Part shown: piece after piece, positions 35,461 through 43,492 of the stretch | Layout: every line of letters starts with the position of its first letter | How positions within the stretch are numbered: position 1 is the stretch's first letter | Assembly (NCBI GenBank): GCA_964520495.1 | Contig: CAZFMZ010000001.1 | Coordinates: 287,662-351,661 of the forward strand | Source: UBA1020 sp964520495 | Lineage (GTDB): Bacteria > Patescibacteriota > Saccharimonadia > Saccharimonadales > Saccharimonadaceae | Reading direction: 5' to 3' | DNA: 64,000 nt | Notes under the pieces: model-generated | What the model was told of the DNA's origin: nothing | The model's input: only the letters and a program-made list of their open reading frames with translations | The model's database searches: none | Made by a program: the position numbers and the translations under genes

Positions 35461-35952
35461 TCAGACGGTCATGACCAATCGGGCAAGCGCAGCGACTACG
35501 ACCACCACGGCCAGACTGACATAGAGGCTGGTAGGCTGTACCAGCCAAGAGAATAGCGTGTAAGCAACGCCGAATAATAGAGCGATGATGATGAGAGCAA
35601 CGAACCAAGGTAAGGCAGCGACCAGAGCGAACACGCCCCACAGGCTTACTACCACGCCCAGCAAGGCCATGATCGGCCGATACACCAGCTGTCGCACCAA
35701 CAGCACAAGCCCGCCCATCGAGCCGAGCAGAAGCGCCAGGCCGGCAGCAAAGTCATCCTTGGTTTCGCAACGGGCCAACGCCACCCCTTCGCGGCACAGA
35801 ATCGGATCGAATACGAAGCGCTCAAGCACCACGTACAAGGCGTAGGTCAGTATGCCGACCACGAGGCCACTTAAAAATATCTTGATTAGTTTCGCACGGC
35901 CCATCGTTGCCCACGTCGCATGCGGATCTGTCGCTTCTACCATCTTGGCCAC
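35461..35952 (-). CDS. Multi-pass membrane protein of unknown function
   Basis: A 163-aa protein with about four hydrophobic segments (roughly 25-45, 70-85, 93-112, 113-160) and a polar N-terminus. It starts at GTG with an AGGAG site 8 nt upstream. No family recognised. A loop with two cysteines (CREGVALARCETKDD, about 58-72) may carry a disulfide outside the membrane. Confidence 0.65.
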   Translation of the reverse strand: MAKMVEATDPHATWATMGRAKLIKIFLSGLVVGILTYALYVVLERFVFDPILCREGVALARCETKDDFAAGLALLLGSMGGLVLLVRQLVYRPIMALLGVVVSLWGVFALVAALPWFVALIIIALLFGVAYTLFSWLVQPTSLYVSLAVVVVVAALARLVMTV

Positions 35953-35965
35953 GATTCATCTCCTG

Positions 35966-36493
35966 TTAGTGTGAAGATATTTTACCACTATTTCGCGGTT
36001 TCGACCATTGTCTGATGCGCCGTGGTTTTTCTACGGGCTCTCGCTGCAGATACCACAAGGCTCCGACTGCCGCTATCGCCACCCCACCTAGCACGTCTCC
36101 CGGCGAATGAACCAGGGCCAACACGCGCCCGATAGCCACCAGCGCCGTCAGACCAGCCAGCAGGTAGGTGAGTTTTTTCGACCGTGTCTCGAACCAGACC
36201 GCCAATACGATCGCCGCGCAGAACAATACGTGATCGGACGGAAAACCGGGATTATCCAAGAACGAAGCCCCCGCCGTTGCCCCTAGCAGCTCAAACGGTC
36301 GCTCCAGCGCCGGCTGGAAAACGCTGCCGATTAGCTTTGCGAACAAGTAGGCCGTGAGTCCGGCGAGAAGAATGCGGCAATATGCCTGATAGCGGCCCTC
36401 GGCGGGCACACGGAACAAGAGTGCCCAGGCACCGATCAGTACAACCGGTAGAACGGCGCCATCGGCGATGATTCGGATGAGGAAATCTGACAT
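35966..36493 (-). CDS. PAP2-family membrane phosphatase
   Basis: A 175-aa PAP2 (type 2 phosphatidic acid phosphatase) protein with several membrane helices. The three signature blocks are visible: KLIGSVFQPALERPFE, NPGFPSDHVLFCAAI and GRVLALVHSPGDVLGG with the catalytic His. Undecaprenyl-diphosphate or lipid phosphate is a likely substrate. ATG 36493 is chosen because TATACT (minus, 36501-36506) is 7 nt upstream. The promoter region is shared with the divergent VIT-like gene. Confidence 0.85.
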   Translation of the reverse strand: MSDFLIRIIADGAVLPVVLIGAWALLFRVPAEGRYQAYCRILLAGLTAYLFAKLIGSVFQPALERPFELLGATAGASFLDNPGFPSDHVLFCAAIVLAVWFETRSKKLTYLLAGLTALVAIGRVLALVHSPGDVLGGVAIAAVGALWYLQREPVEKPRRIRQWSKPRNSGKISSH

Positions 36494-36552
36494 TGCTATT
36501 AGTATACTCCAGCCCAGCCAGAACCGCGCGTGTTTGCTACAATGATATACAT

Positions 36553-37113
36553 ATGCAAGCAAAACCGACCAAACAGCCCGAGCCGCCGATTTCAAACGCC
36601 ACCCTTAACAAGATCCGAGCCGCCGTGCTTGGCGCCAATGACGGTATCGTCTCGACTTCCAGTGTCGTCATGGGCGTAGCCGGTGCCAGCGCAAACACCC
36701 AGGCAATCTTTACGGCTGGAATGGCTGCCCTGGTTGCCGGCGCGCTGTCGATGGCAGTCGGTGAGTACGTGTCGGTGAGCAGCCAGCGCGATGCCGAACG
36801 GGTGAACGCCGTCCACCTTGACGATGACGAGGTTGACTTCACGAGCCCCACGCACGCAGCCGTCGCCTCCTTTCTGGCCTTCACTGCCGGTGGCCTGGTG
36901 CCGTTCCTAGCAATCGTACTGGCGCCGGAAGCCGCTCGTATACCCGTGACAGTTGCAGCCGTCATCGTGGCCCTGCTTGTCACCGGTTACTTAAGCGCGA
37001 CGTTCGGCGGGGCATCAAGGCGCCGGGCCATGAGCCGCGTCATCGTGGGCGGACTACTCGCCATGGGCATCACCTACTACGTCGGTGTGCTGTTTGGTGC
37101 GACATTCTTATAA
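36553..37113 (+). CDS. VIT1/CCC1-type transporter family protein, short form
   Basis: A 186-aa membrane protein of the VIT/CCC1 family, whose members move Fe2+ or Mn2+. It has the family N-terminus LNKIRAAVLGANDGIVSTSSVVMGVAGAS and the second-helix motif GALSMAVGEYVSVSSQRDAE. About five hydrophobic segments are seen. The cytosolic metal-binding domain is reduced to a short acidic stretch (HLDDDEVDF), so it is shorter than typical members (about 230 aa). A TACAAT lies about 12 nt before the ATG. The 3' end overlaps the convergent lipid kinase gene by 6 nt. Confidence 0.83.
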   Translation: MQAKPTKQPEPPISNATLNKIRAAVLGANDGIVSTSSVVMGVAGASANTQAIFTAGMAALVAGALSMAVGEYVSVSSQRDAERVNAVHLDDDEVDFTSPTHAAVASFLAFTAGGLVPFLAIVLAPEAARIPVTVAAVIVALLVTGYLSATFGGASRRRAMSRVIVGGLLAMGITYYVGVLFGATFL

Positions 37114-37995
37114 GACGGTCCGCAGTGCATTTTTTTCGCACGTCACCGTTATTTTGGCGTTGGCGTCGAGCGTGAATACCTCGCCGTCTAGTTGTACTAA
37201 TGTACGATTAATCGTCACCAGGTCGTAGCGTTGTCGTCGCTCGTTTTGCGTCAACCCTTGCAGGCTGGCCCGTAGCAACACGCCAAATAGTTGCCAAGGA
37301 GTTCGATACTCGGTTTGATACACCTCCATCTTGCCATCGTTCTTGTCCGCGTCTTCTGCCAGTCGTACTACCTTCGACATCCGATTAACAGTTGCTATCA
37401 CCAGGCTACTGAAACGTCGCACCGTTTTTTCGTGTGTGAGGTCAACATGCTTGAATTTCAGTAGGTGATAAAACACGTGCCATTTTTCATTGATGACATT
37501 CAATTTGCGCATCGTCAGCTCTCGGCCGACTTTTGGCGTCAGGCCGAAGCCGATGTATGAATGCGCGTAGCGGACCCATTTTTTGCCGTCAACTTTCGAT
37601 GTCAGTTTCAATAGTTCAATTCGCTCCACCTTGCCTGCTCGTATCCGCTCTACTAAATCGCCCGACCCCACCGCCTTGGCGTGGTCATTGGCATTGCCCG
37701 ACGGCAACACTGCCGTCGCTACTCGCTCGGTTCCCTTCGCCGCCATGACACCGTTCACAACCTCGTTATAGCCGCCGTCACCGCTCGAGGACACCAGCAG
37801 GATTGATTTTTTCTGGCTGGCATATTCCTCGGCCAGTTCAACCGCGTGACCAGCGTACTCGGTTTGACGCACGATAACAGCTTGCTTCGGTATGCGCTGC
37901 TGTACTTCATAGGCGAACGCGTAGGCGTTTTTCTTACCGTCACCGGTGCTGTTCGGGTTGTAGAGGACAACTATCTCGGCGAAGCGGTAGGTCAT
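37108..37995 (-). CDS. Diacylglycerol/lipid kinase family protein (DAGK catalytic domain)
   Basis: A 295-aa DAGK-like kinase. The N-terminal catalytic part contains VLYNPNSTGDGKKNA, the glycine-rich VSSSGDGGYNEVVNG (the family's GGDGT equivalent) and LPSGNANDHAKA. The C-terminal beta-rich domain follows from about 110. The usual GGDGT is SGDGG here, a mild deviation. It would phosphorylate a lipid such as diacylglycerol or undecaprenol. TATAAT lies about 9 nt upstream of the ATG. Confidence 0.85.
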   Translation of the reverse strand: MTYRFAEIVVLYNPNSTGDGKKNAYAFAYEVQQRIPKQAVIVRQTEYAGHAVELAEEYASQKKSILLVSSSGDGGYNEVVNGVMAAKGTERVATAVLPSGNANDHAKAVGSGDLVERIRAGKVERIELLKLTSKVDGKKWVRYAHSYIGFGLTPKVGRELTMRKLNVINEKWHVFYHLLKFKHVDLTHEKTVRRFSSLVIATVNRMSKVVRLAEDADKNDGKMEVYQTEYRTPWQLFGVLLRASLQGLTQNERRQRYDLVTINRTLVQLDGEVFTLDANAKITVTCEKNALRTVL

Positions 37996-38022
37996 GATGC
38001 TTTCATTATACGCGTACTGGGC

Positions 38023-38997
38023 TTAGCTTTCCCAGCTGAAGCCATCATGTCCGAAATGGCCATAGCGGGCCGACGCTTCATATATTGGCCGTTTCAGTTC
38101 AAGCCAGGCCACGATACCACGTGGCGATAGGTCATACCCCGTCACATCCTCGGGCACGCCGTCGATTCGCACGCTGGCTTCAAGCGGCTGGTCGTAACCA
38201 ATGGCATACGCCAGATACACGTACACCTCACTCGCATTGCGTGTTTTCAGGTAATCAATGGCGATTCGCCGGGCCGCGTAGGCCGCTGATCGGTCAACCT
38301 TGCTCGGGTCTTTGCCGCTGAACGCACCGCCGCCAATCGGAATGCGCGGGCCATAATTGTCGACCACCAGCTTTCGGCCGGTCAGCCCGGCATCGGCCTC
38401 GAAACCACCTACCTGCCAGTCGCCGGCCGGGTTGATATGGAAACGTACGTCGTCTGCCGGCACCGCCAAGACTTCTTGCTTCAGCCAGCTCACTACCCGG
38501 GCCGCCAGTTCATCATGAGGTGCGTGCTGGAAACTGGCCACCACGCTTCTCACCTTGCCGTCTTTCAATGTCACCTGGGTCTTACCATCATGCGGCCATC
38601 GTTCGTAAAGGTGCTGATTCAGTCGTCTGGCCAGCACGTATTCCAGCGGTAGTAGCTCCGGCGTCTCGTCACACGCGTAGCCCACCATGATACCCTGGTC
38701 GCCCGCACCTCCCGTATCCACGCCCTGGGCAATCTCCGGGCTTTGTTCACTCAGCCGCTCGCGTAACTCAACCTCGCCGGCAATTCTGCGCACGATCTCC
38801 GTCACATCAATGCCGCTCGCTCGGCTCGTCACCTCACCGGTCACAAACACTTGACCATGACCGCCAGCCACGTCAATCGCGACGCGAGCTTCCGGATCTT
38901 GTGTCAGGTGAGCATCAAGCAGCGCGTCCGAAATCTGGTCACACAGCTTGTCGGGGTGACCGGGTGAAACGCTTTCAGCTGTTTTATAATTTGACAT
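38023..38997 (-). CDS. metK: S-adenosylmethionine synthetase
   Basis: A 324-aa MetK making SAM from ATP and methionine. Visible are ESVSPGHPDKLCDQISDALLD (N-terminal), the GDQGIMVGYACDETPELLPL block, the P-loop-like GGGAFSGKDPSKVDRSAAYAARRIA and the C-terminal GYDLSPRGIVAWLELKRPIYEASARYGHFG. It is shorter than the common ~385-aa form through reduced loops. ATG 38997 has an AAAGGAGT site 8 nt upstream. The 5' leader carries a SAM-I/IV-like riboswitch whose platform can cover that site. Confidence 0.96.
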   Translation of the reverse strand: MSNYKTAESVSPGHPDKLCDQISDALLDAHLTQDPEARVAIDVAGGHGQVFVTGEVTSRASGIDVTEIVRRIAGEVELRERLSEQSPEIAQGVDTGGAGDQGIMVGYACDETPELLPLEYVLARRLNQHLYERWPHDGKTQVTLKDGKVRSVVASFQHAPHDELAARVVSWLKQEVLAVPADDVRFHINPAGDWQVGGFEADAGLTGRKLVVDNYGPRIPIGGGAFSGKDPSKVDRSAAYAARRIAIDYLKTRNASEVYVYLAYAIGYDQPLEASVRIDGVPEDVTGYDLSPRGIVAWLELKRPIYEASARYGHFGHDGFSWES

Positions 38998-39004
38998 AAA
39001 AATA

Positions 39005-39064
39005 ACTCCTTTCACGTATCGTTCCGCACCGCAGCGAACAAGACGAAGGAGTCTAGGTTAGAAT
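39005..39064 (-). promoter_or_regulatory. metK leader expression platform: anti-Shine-Dalgarno pairing
   Basis: On the minus strand the Shine-Dalgarno AAGGAGT (39011 to 39005) is perfectly complementary over 7 nt to ACTCCTT (39052 to 39046) in the same leader. ACTCCTT can also be held in a small AGAC/GTCT hairpin (39041-39054), and a GTTC/GAAC hairpin lies between. This is the layout of a translational on/off switch. Confidence 0.65.
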
Positions 39065-39185
39065 CTTATCTGTCCGCTTGGGCTAGAAGGGGCACCGTGT
39101 CCGCATTACCATAAAGGAAAGAGGCTGGTTGCCGGCAGGTCGTCGAGCTAGTTCTCTCGCTGCACTCTGGATACGTCGATTTAGT
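39065..39185 (-). ncRNA. SAM-I/SAM-IV clan riboswitch aptamer upstream of metK
   Basis: The minus strand of this ~120-nt leader reads TATCCAGAGTGCAGCGAGAG, then GACCTGCCGGCAACCAGCC, then ACACGGTGCCCCTTCTAG, and closes with GGACAGATAAGA. The invariant blocks of the SAM-I/SAM-IV family (5' AGAG/GAGTGC-AGCG, central CCGGCAACC, GGTGC, and a 3' GATA closing P1 with 5' TATC) are in the right order. The GAGTGC-AGCG and GGTGCC wording looks closer to SAM-IV or SAM-I/IV-variant than to classic S-box. Position directly before metK fits feedback by SAM. A covariance-model score is needed for the subtype. Confidence 0.75.
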
Positions 39186-39208
39186 AATGTGCCCTCGTAG
39201 TATATCAG

Positions 39209-39214
39209 CCTAGC
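39209..39214 (-). promoter_or_regulatory. -10 element of the metK leader transcript
   Basis: TATACT on the minus strand, placing the start of transcription near 39202, about 17 nt before the aptamer and 205 nt before the metK start codon. Confidence 0.5.
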
Positions 39215-39785
39215 GCTTGCTCACAAACCCACTGTCGGTCACGTAGAACCGCCACGGCATGTCAGCCGCCTTACTTATACCAATCCGGGTGGTGGCCGTC
39301 ACGGCTTGCGCTGGCAAGGCAGGTCTCATCTCCAACCGCATCGGCGACTTGGCCAGGTCGTGGCCGTTCAGTCGTCGGTCGATGCCAAGCGCTTGACACA
39401 GCTTGGCTGGTCCGTTCGTCATCTCGTGGCCGCTGCGACCACGGCGCACCTCCATCACATCAAGACCCTCGATTGGCTCGGCCGCCCGAATCAACACTCC
39501 TGAGCCGAAGCCCTCTTCACCCGCCACGATATTGCAACAATGGTGCATGCCATACGTGAAGTACACGTACAAATGCCCAGCCGGTCCGAACATCACGTCG
39601 GCGCGCTGGGTGCGGCCATTGTAACTATGGCTGGCGGCATCAGTCTGATCATAGGCTTCCGTCTCCACAATCCGCACTCGTAGCTCGCGGCTCTCGATCG
39701 TCCGCACCAATTCACAACCAAGCAAGCGCCTGGCCGCTGTTACGGCATCCATCCCTTCTAGCAGCTCACGCTCGTGTTCCGTCAT
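39210..39785 (-). CDS. 3-methyladenine DNA glycosylase (AAG/MPG family)
   Basis: A 191-aa alkyladenine glycosylase that removes alkylated or deaminated purines from DNA. Family blocks are LLGCELVRT, the catalytic-region RIVETEAYDQTDAASHSYNGRTQRADVMFGPAGHLYVYFTYGMHHCCNIV and GVLIRAAEPIEG, then NGPAKLCQALGID. Length is typical. TATACT (minus, 39794-39799) is 8 nt before the ATG. The metK leader promoter lies within its last codons, so metK may also be reached by read-through. Confidence 0.9.
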   Translation of the reverse strand: MTEHERELLEGMDAVTAARRLLGCELVRTIESRELRVRIVETEAYDQTDAASHSYNGRTQRADVMFGPAGHLYVYFTYGMHHCCNIVAGEEGFGSGVLIRAAEPIEGLDVMEVRRGRSGHEMTNGPAKLCQALGIDRRLNGHDLAKSPMRLEMRPALPAQAVTATTRIGISKAADMPWRFYVTDSGFVSKR

Positions 39786-39899
39786 TACTTCTTAGTATAG
39801 CCATTCGTGAGCGGTTTGTTGAACGCGTATAATAGACAAGAGTGAATCTTACCCGCCGATTCTTTCACTACTAGTGCGGGAACAAAAGGAGCAGATAAT

Positions 39900-40280
39900 A
39901 TGGCCGATCGTCTGGAAGGCACCAAACTGGCAAACTTTGAGCCGATAAATAACGTCGAGGAACTACAAGTCATCGATGTGCAAGAAGGTACCGGCGACAT
40001 CGTGCCGGAAGGCGCCCGCATCACGGCACACTACACTGGCGCGCTCTGCAAAGACGGCACCATCTTTCAAAGCAGCCACGACTTCGGCGAACCTATCACG
40101 TTCGGGCTCGACCAAGTCATCCAAGGTTGGACAAAGGGTGTACCCGGCATGAAAGTCGGCGGTATCCGACGGCTGATCATCCCTTCCGAAATGGCCTATG
40201 GCTCAGTGCGGGCTGCCGCCAACATTCCGCCCAACAGCGATCTGGTGTTCGATATCGAACTGGTCGCCTTGGCTCGCTAG
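39900..40280 (+). CDS. FKBP-type peptidyl-prolyl cis-trans isomerase (cytoplasmic)
   Basis: A 126-aa FKBP without a signal or membrane segment. FKBP core: GARITAHYTGALCKDGTIFQSSHDFGEPITFGLDQVIQGWTKGVPGMKVGGIRRLIIPSEMAYG and IPPNSDLVFDIELVAL. TATAAT at 39828-39833 gives a leader of about 65 nt, and an AAAGGAG site precedes the ATG. The yaaA gene follows after 2 nt, so they form an operon. Confidence 0.93.
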   Translation: MADRLEGTKLANFEPINNVEELQVIDVQEGTGDIVPEGARITAHYTGALCKDGTIFQSSHDFGEPITFGLDQVIQGWTKGVPGMKVGGIRRLIIPSEMAYGSVRAAANIPPNSDLVFDIELVALAR

Positions 40281-40282
40281 CC

Positions 40283-41068
40283 ATGCTTACCATCCTGCTC
40301 CACTCGTCAAAGACGATGCGGCCGACGCCGGCGAACGAGGCACACTACCAGGCACCGGCCCTACTTCATGAAGCCACTCATTTGGCCGAATACCTTCAGC
40401 GGTTATCTACCGGGCAGCTTCAGACCATCATGCAGCTGTCGCCCGCCAAGACCGAACAGACCGCGCAACTTATTCAATCCTGGACGGACGATCCAGCAAA
40501 GCAGCAGCCAGCAATCGATGCGTTCCTCGGCGACATCTACAGCGGCCTGCAGGTGCACACGCTGACCGACGACGATCGCCGCTATGCCAACGACCATCTT
40601 TTCATTCTGTCCGGTCTGTACGGTATTTTGCGTGCGCTCGATTCGATCCACCCCTACCGACTGGAAATGGGCTATAAATTGCCAGACGAACCGTATCGTA
40701 ATCTTTATCGTTTCTGGGGTGATTGGCTGGCCCGCCAACTCCCTGCCAATGCGCCCATTATTAATCTATCGGCAGTCGAATACACCAAGGCCGTTCTGCC
40801 TTACTTGCCAGGGGCGCGCATCATCACGCCGAAGTTCCTCAGCGTCAGCCCGAAGACAGGCCAACCAGTTTTCGTGACCGTGCATGCCAAGATTGCCCGC
40901 GGCGCCTTTGCCCGCTGGCTTATCACGAACCGTATCGAGGAGGATACCTCCTTAGCGTCATTTGACGAGCTCGGGTACGTCTACGATGCGACAGCCAGCA
41001 CTGCCACCCAACCGGTCTTCGTAGCCACTACATTCAAAGGGCTCGGGCTAAGCGTGCGACTCACCTAG
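40283..41068 (+). CDS. yaaA: YaaA/DUF328-family protein (peroxide stress response)
   Basis: A 262-aa YaaA-family protein; the E. coli member limits iron-driven oxidative damage and binds DNA. The N-terminus MLTILLHSSKTMR is the family start; further blocks are LSGLYGILRALDSIHPYRLEMGYKLP, WGDWLARQLP and INLSAVEYTKAVLP. Longer open frames upstream overlap the FKBP gene and lack support. The start is 2 nt after the FKBP stop, so translation is probably coupled. Confidence 0.88.
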   Translation: MLTILLHSSKTMRPTPANEAHYQAPALLHEATHLAEYLQRLSTGQLQTIMQLSPAKTEQTAQLIQSWTDDPAKQQPAIDAFLGDIYSGLQVHTLTDDDRRYANDHLFILSGLYGILRALDSIHPYRLEMGYKLPDEPYRNLYRFWGDWLARQLPANAPIINLSAVEYTKAVLPYLPGARIITPKFLSVSPKTGQPVFVTVHAKIARGAFARWLITNRIEEDTSLASFDELGYVYDATASTATQPVFVATTFKGLGLSVRLT

Positions 41069-41164
41069 CCAAATCACGTAGTCCTGTTGCTATATTGAGT
41101 ATAGTAATATACAATGATACTTACTATACAATTAATAGTATTTCCACACGGAGGGACACTTTTT

Positions 41165-41746
41165 ATGGCCAAAAATATCAAGCTTATCGTGGGCAGCACC
41201 CGTCAGAACCGCATCGCCGAACAAATCACCCCATGGGTCATGCAGCACGCCGAGGCGCACGAAGAACTGAACGTCGAAGTGCTTGACCTCAAAGAGGAGA
41301 ACCTCCCGTTCTTCGATGCGCCTGTCAGCCCTATGTATGCACCAGACGAATCCGATGCCGGCAAGGCATGGAGCGAAAAGATCACCGAAGCCGACGGCTT
41401 CATCTTCCTGACAGCCGAATACAACCGTAGCATTCCAGCTGCCCTGAAAAACGCCATCGACTTCGTGTATAGCCAGTGGCTTACCAAGCCGGCCGCTATC
41501 GTGAGTTATGGCTGGATCGACGGTGGCGCCAGTGCCGCCAAGCACCTGCACGACATCCTGTCATGGGTAAAGATGGACATCGCCGAAGACCAGGTTCACC
41601 TGAAGTTCCTGCCGGAAATCATGAGCGAAGACGGTACGGTAACCGACATCGAGGCCGCCTTCGAAAGCTACGTTCCCACGCTGAATGCTGCCTTAAAGGA
41701 GCTGGCAGCCCACGAAGCCACCGAGCCCGAGACAGTTAACGCTTAA
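41165..41746 (+). CDS. NADPH-dependent FMN reductase family protein
   Basis: A 193-aa flavodoxin-like reductase. The FMN phosphate-binding loop GSTRQNRIAEQI is at about 9-20 and the AEYNRSIPAALKNAIDF motif at about 83-99, followed by KPAAIVSYG. It would transfer electrons from NAD(P)H to FMN or quinone-type acceptors. ATG 41165 is preceded by a GGAGGG site. AT-rich -10-like sequences lie at 41105-41130. It is followed by a strong terminator. Confidence 0.9.
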   Translation: MAKNIKLIVGSTRQNRIAEQITPWVMQHAEAHEELNVEVLDLKEENLPFFDAPVSPMYAPDESDAGKAWSEKITEADGFIFLTAEYNRSIPAALKNAIDFVYSQWLTKPAAIVSYGWIDGGASAAKHLHDILSWVKMDIAEDQVHLKFLPEIMSEDGTVTDIEAAFESYVPTLNAALKELAAHEATEPETVNA

Positions 41747-41770
41747 ACCTTACTCCACTACCTCCACGAA

Positions 41771-41800
41771 ACATCCCACGCTACACCTGGCGTGGGATGT
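41771..41800 (+). terminator. Intrinsic terminator of the FMN reductase gene
   Basis: An 11-bp perfect stem (ACATCCCACGC / GCGTGGGATGT) with an 8-nt loop followed by TTATATATA. Confidence 0.8.
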
Positions 41801-41824
41801 TTATATATAACTGATAACGTGGAG

Positions 41825-42346
41825 CTAGAATGTATCGTCAGGGTTCAGGCTTGCGAGTAACGTTTCTAGCTCTTGCTTTCGCTCGTCCGTGAACGTCGGA
41901 TCAATCCGGAGTTCCTGCTCCAAGTGGTACGCTTCAAGAAACGACTCTATGTCTTCGGTTGGCTTCGGGCCCACGCGTACACCCGTTTCAGTATCAAAGC
42001 CTTTTACGTCTTCGCTATATTCGGCGCTCAAGTCACTCTCGTGAATGATATACGCACACATTCGTACCATAGTTGTGCCATTACCTAAGTCTTCAGGTAT
42101 CCGTTTAATCACTCGTACGGCATCATCTACGAAGCCATCTGGAAGTTCTACTCCGGATAGTCCTGGGATATATACGCTCACATACCCATCATCCTCACCA
42201 TAAAGAAAGCGAGTCTCATAGGAACCGAAACGGTCGATTGGTTGCCCTTTGAAAGGAGCAAGCTCACGAATCGTATCAATCAGCTGCCGCTTCTGCTCAT
42301 CAGTAATCTCGCGATCTTCGCTCGGGGGCGTCAAACGTTCATTCAT
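41825..42346 (-). CDS. Unknown acidic soluble protein
   Basis: A 173-aa acidic protein without signal or membrane segments. It starts MNERLTPPSEDREITDEQKRQLIDTIRELAPFKGQ, has a beta-rich middle (RFLYGEDDGYVSVYIPGLSGVELPDGF) and ends with a helix FTDERKQELETLLASL. No family recognised. TATAAT (minus, 42353-42358) lies 6 nt before the ATG, a leaderless layout. Confidence 0.6.
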   Translation of the reverse strand: MNERLTPPSEDREITDEQKRQLIDTIRELAPFKGQPIDRFGSYETRFLYGEDDGYVSVYIPGLSGVELPDGFVDDAVRVIKRIPEDLGNGTTMVRMCAYIIHESDLSAEYSEDVKGFDTETGVRVGPKPTEDIESFLEAYHLEQELRIDPTFTDERKQELETLLASLNPDDTF

Positions 42347-42386
42347 CTTATTATTATAGCATATTTATGCTTTAAATGCAATATGC

Positions 42387-43106
42387 TTACGCCGTGAATA
42401 GTCGCAGCCACTCGTCTACCGTCAGTTGCGACGGTATCTTTTCCGGCGAAATACCGGCCTTCGTACGATTCGTACTGGCAAAGAATTTCTGCTCAGCGAA
42501 GCAACGAGCCACGAACTCGCGGTACTGCGGCAGCCTTTCAGCTGGTAGCAATAGTTCTTCGCGTAGTTTGAGCTCCAATAGCACCGTGTCAACGCCCGGT
42601 GGTGGTGTGAAATCAGTCTTGCGCAAAGGCTTGCGAATCCGAGCCGTGAAGCGCGGCGCCAGCTGCGCGCCCAGTTGAGCGGTAAAGTGCTGGTCGCTTG
42701 GCACCAACTTGCGGGCGAATTGCTTTTGGGCAATCAGATACATCGCGATCGGCGGGTTATCGGCTTCGGTGAACTTTCGTACGATCGCGGCGCTCTCGCT
42801 GAACGGGATGTTTGAAAAAATCTTGTAGCGGTCTTCCGGTATTTCAAGCGTAAGGATGTCTTGCACTACGATGTTCACGTTCAGCACATTGCCTAGGTTC
42901 TTGCGCAGGTTGCGTAGTGCAGTCGGCTCCACTTCCACTGCTATTACCTTTTTGCAGCGGTTGGCGAGCACGCTGGCAATTACGCCGCTACCGGCGCCCA
43001 AATCGTATACCACGTCGTTCTTGCGGATGTTCGAATGTCCCACTAATTCTGCCACCAGCCGGGGGCTACGTAGGAAATGCTGGGCGTGTACATGTGAACG
43101 ACTCAT
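42387..43106 (-). CDS. rRNA adenine N6-methyltransferase, Erm/KsgA family
   Basis: A 239-aa SAM-dependent rRNA adenine methylase. Motif X/I is HAQHFLRSPRLVAELV then DVVYDLGAGSGVIASVLA, and the catalytic motif IV is SNIPFSESAAIV (N-I-P-F, family N-[IL]-P-[YF]). The NIPF-S-ES wording and the C-terminus KIPSQLTVDEWLRLF look more like Erm (23S A2058) than KsgA (16S A1518/1519, NLPY.IS). A vertically inherited KsgA-like role cannot be excluded. TATGAT (minus, 43115-43120) is 8 nt upstream. It is divergent from a small membrane protein gene. Confidence 0.82.
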   Translation of the reverse strand: MSRSHVHAQHFLRSPRLVAELVGHSNIRKNDVVYDLGAGSGVIASVLANRCKKVIAVEVEPTALRNLRKNLGNVLNVNIVVQDILTLEIPEDRYKIFSNIPFSESAAIVRKFTEADNPPIAMYLIAQKQFARKLVPSDQHFTAQLGAQLAPRFTARIRKPLRKTDFTPPPGVDTVLLELKLREELLLPAERLPQYREFVARCFAEQKFFASTNRTKAGISPEKIPSQLTVDEWLRLFTA

Positions 43107-43147
43107 CGCCCTTCATCATACTACGGTTCAACCTGTATACTAAAGCT

Positions 43148-43492
43148 ATGGATAACCTTAACCAGTCTGCGCTCGATGGCCTGCTCCCAACTCCGGCCGA
43201 GCTGATACCACCCGAACTCGTTACTACTATCATCGTCGGCTTCGTCGCGCTCAACGTGTTGGGCCTTGCGTTCCTGGTACTCTACATCATCAATCTGGTG
43301 CGAAAATGGAAGGTCGAAACGGCGGTGTTCCATATGCAAAAAGACTTGGCCGAAATTAAGGCTGCTCTCACGAAACAAACCGAGCCCAAGCCTCAACCCA
43401 ACGTTCCACCAGCAGCCTCGATTGAACCAATTCCTCCAACGCCGGCCGAAACCGAACCCGCCACGTCGAACGAACATCCACCTCAACAGTAA
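43148..43492 (+). CDS. Small single-pass membrane protein with Pro-rich tail
   Basis: A 114-aa protein with one transmembrane helix (about 24-50), a short basic/amphipathic stretch VRKWKVETAVFHMQKDLAEIKAAL and a Pro/Glu/Thr-rich disordered C-terminus. No family recognised. TATACT at 43136-43141 lies 6 nt before the ATG. The stop abuts the stop of the convergent pcm gene. Confidence 0.65.
   Translation: MDNLNQSALDGLLPTPAELIPPELVTTIIVGFVALNVLGLAFLVLYIINLVRKWKVETAVFHMQKDLAEIKAALTKQTEPKPQPNVPPAASIEPIPPTPAETEPATSNEHPPQQ

Noticed and set aside
35597..36591. Possible additional small genes on the plus strand opposite the membrane protein genes
   Set aside because: Composition mirrors the minus-strand genes and no start signals are present.
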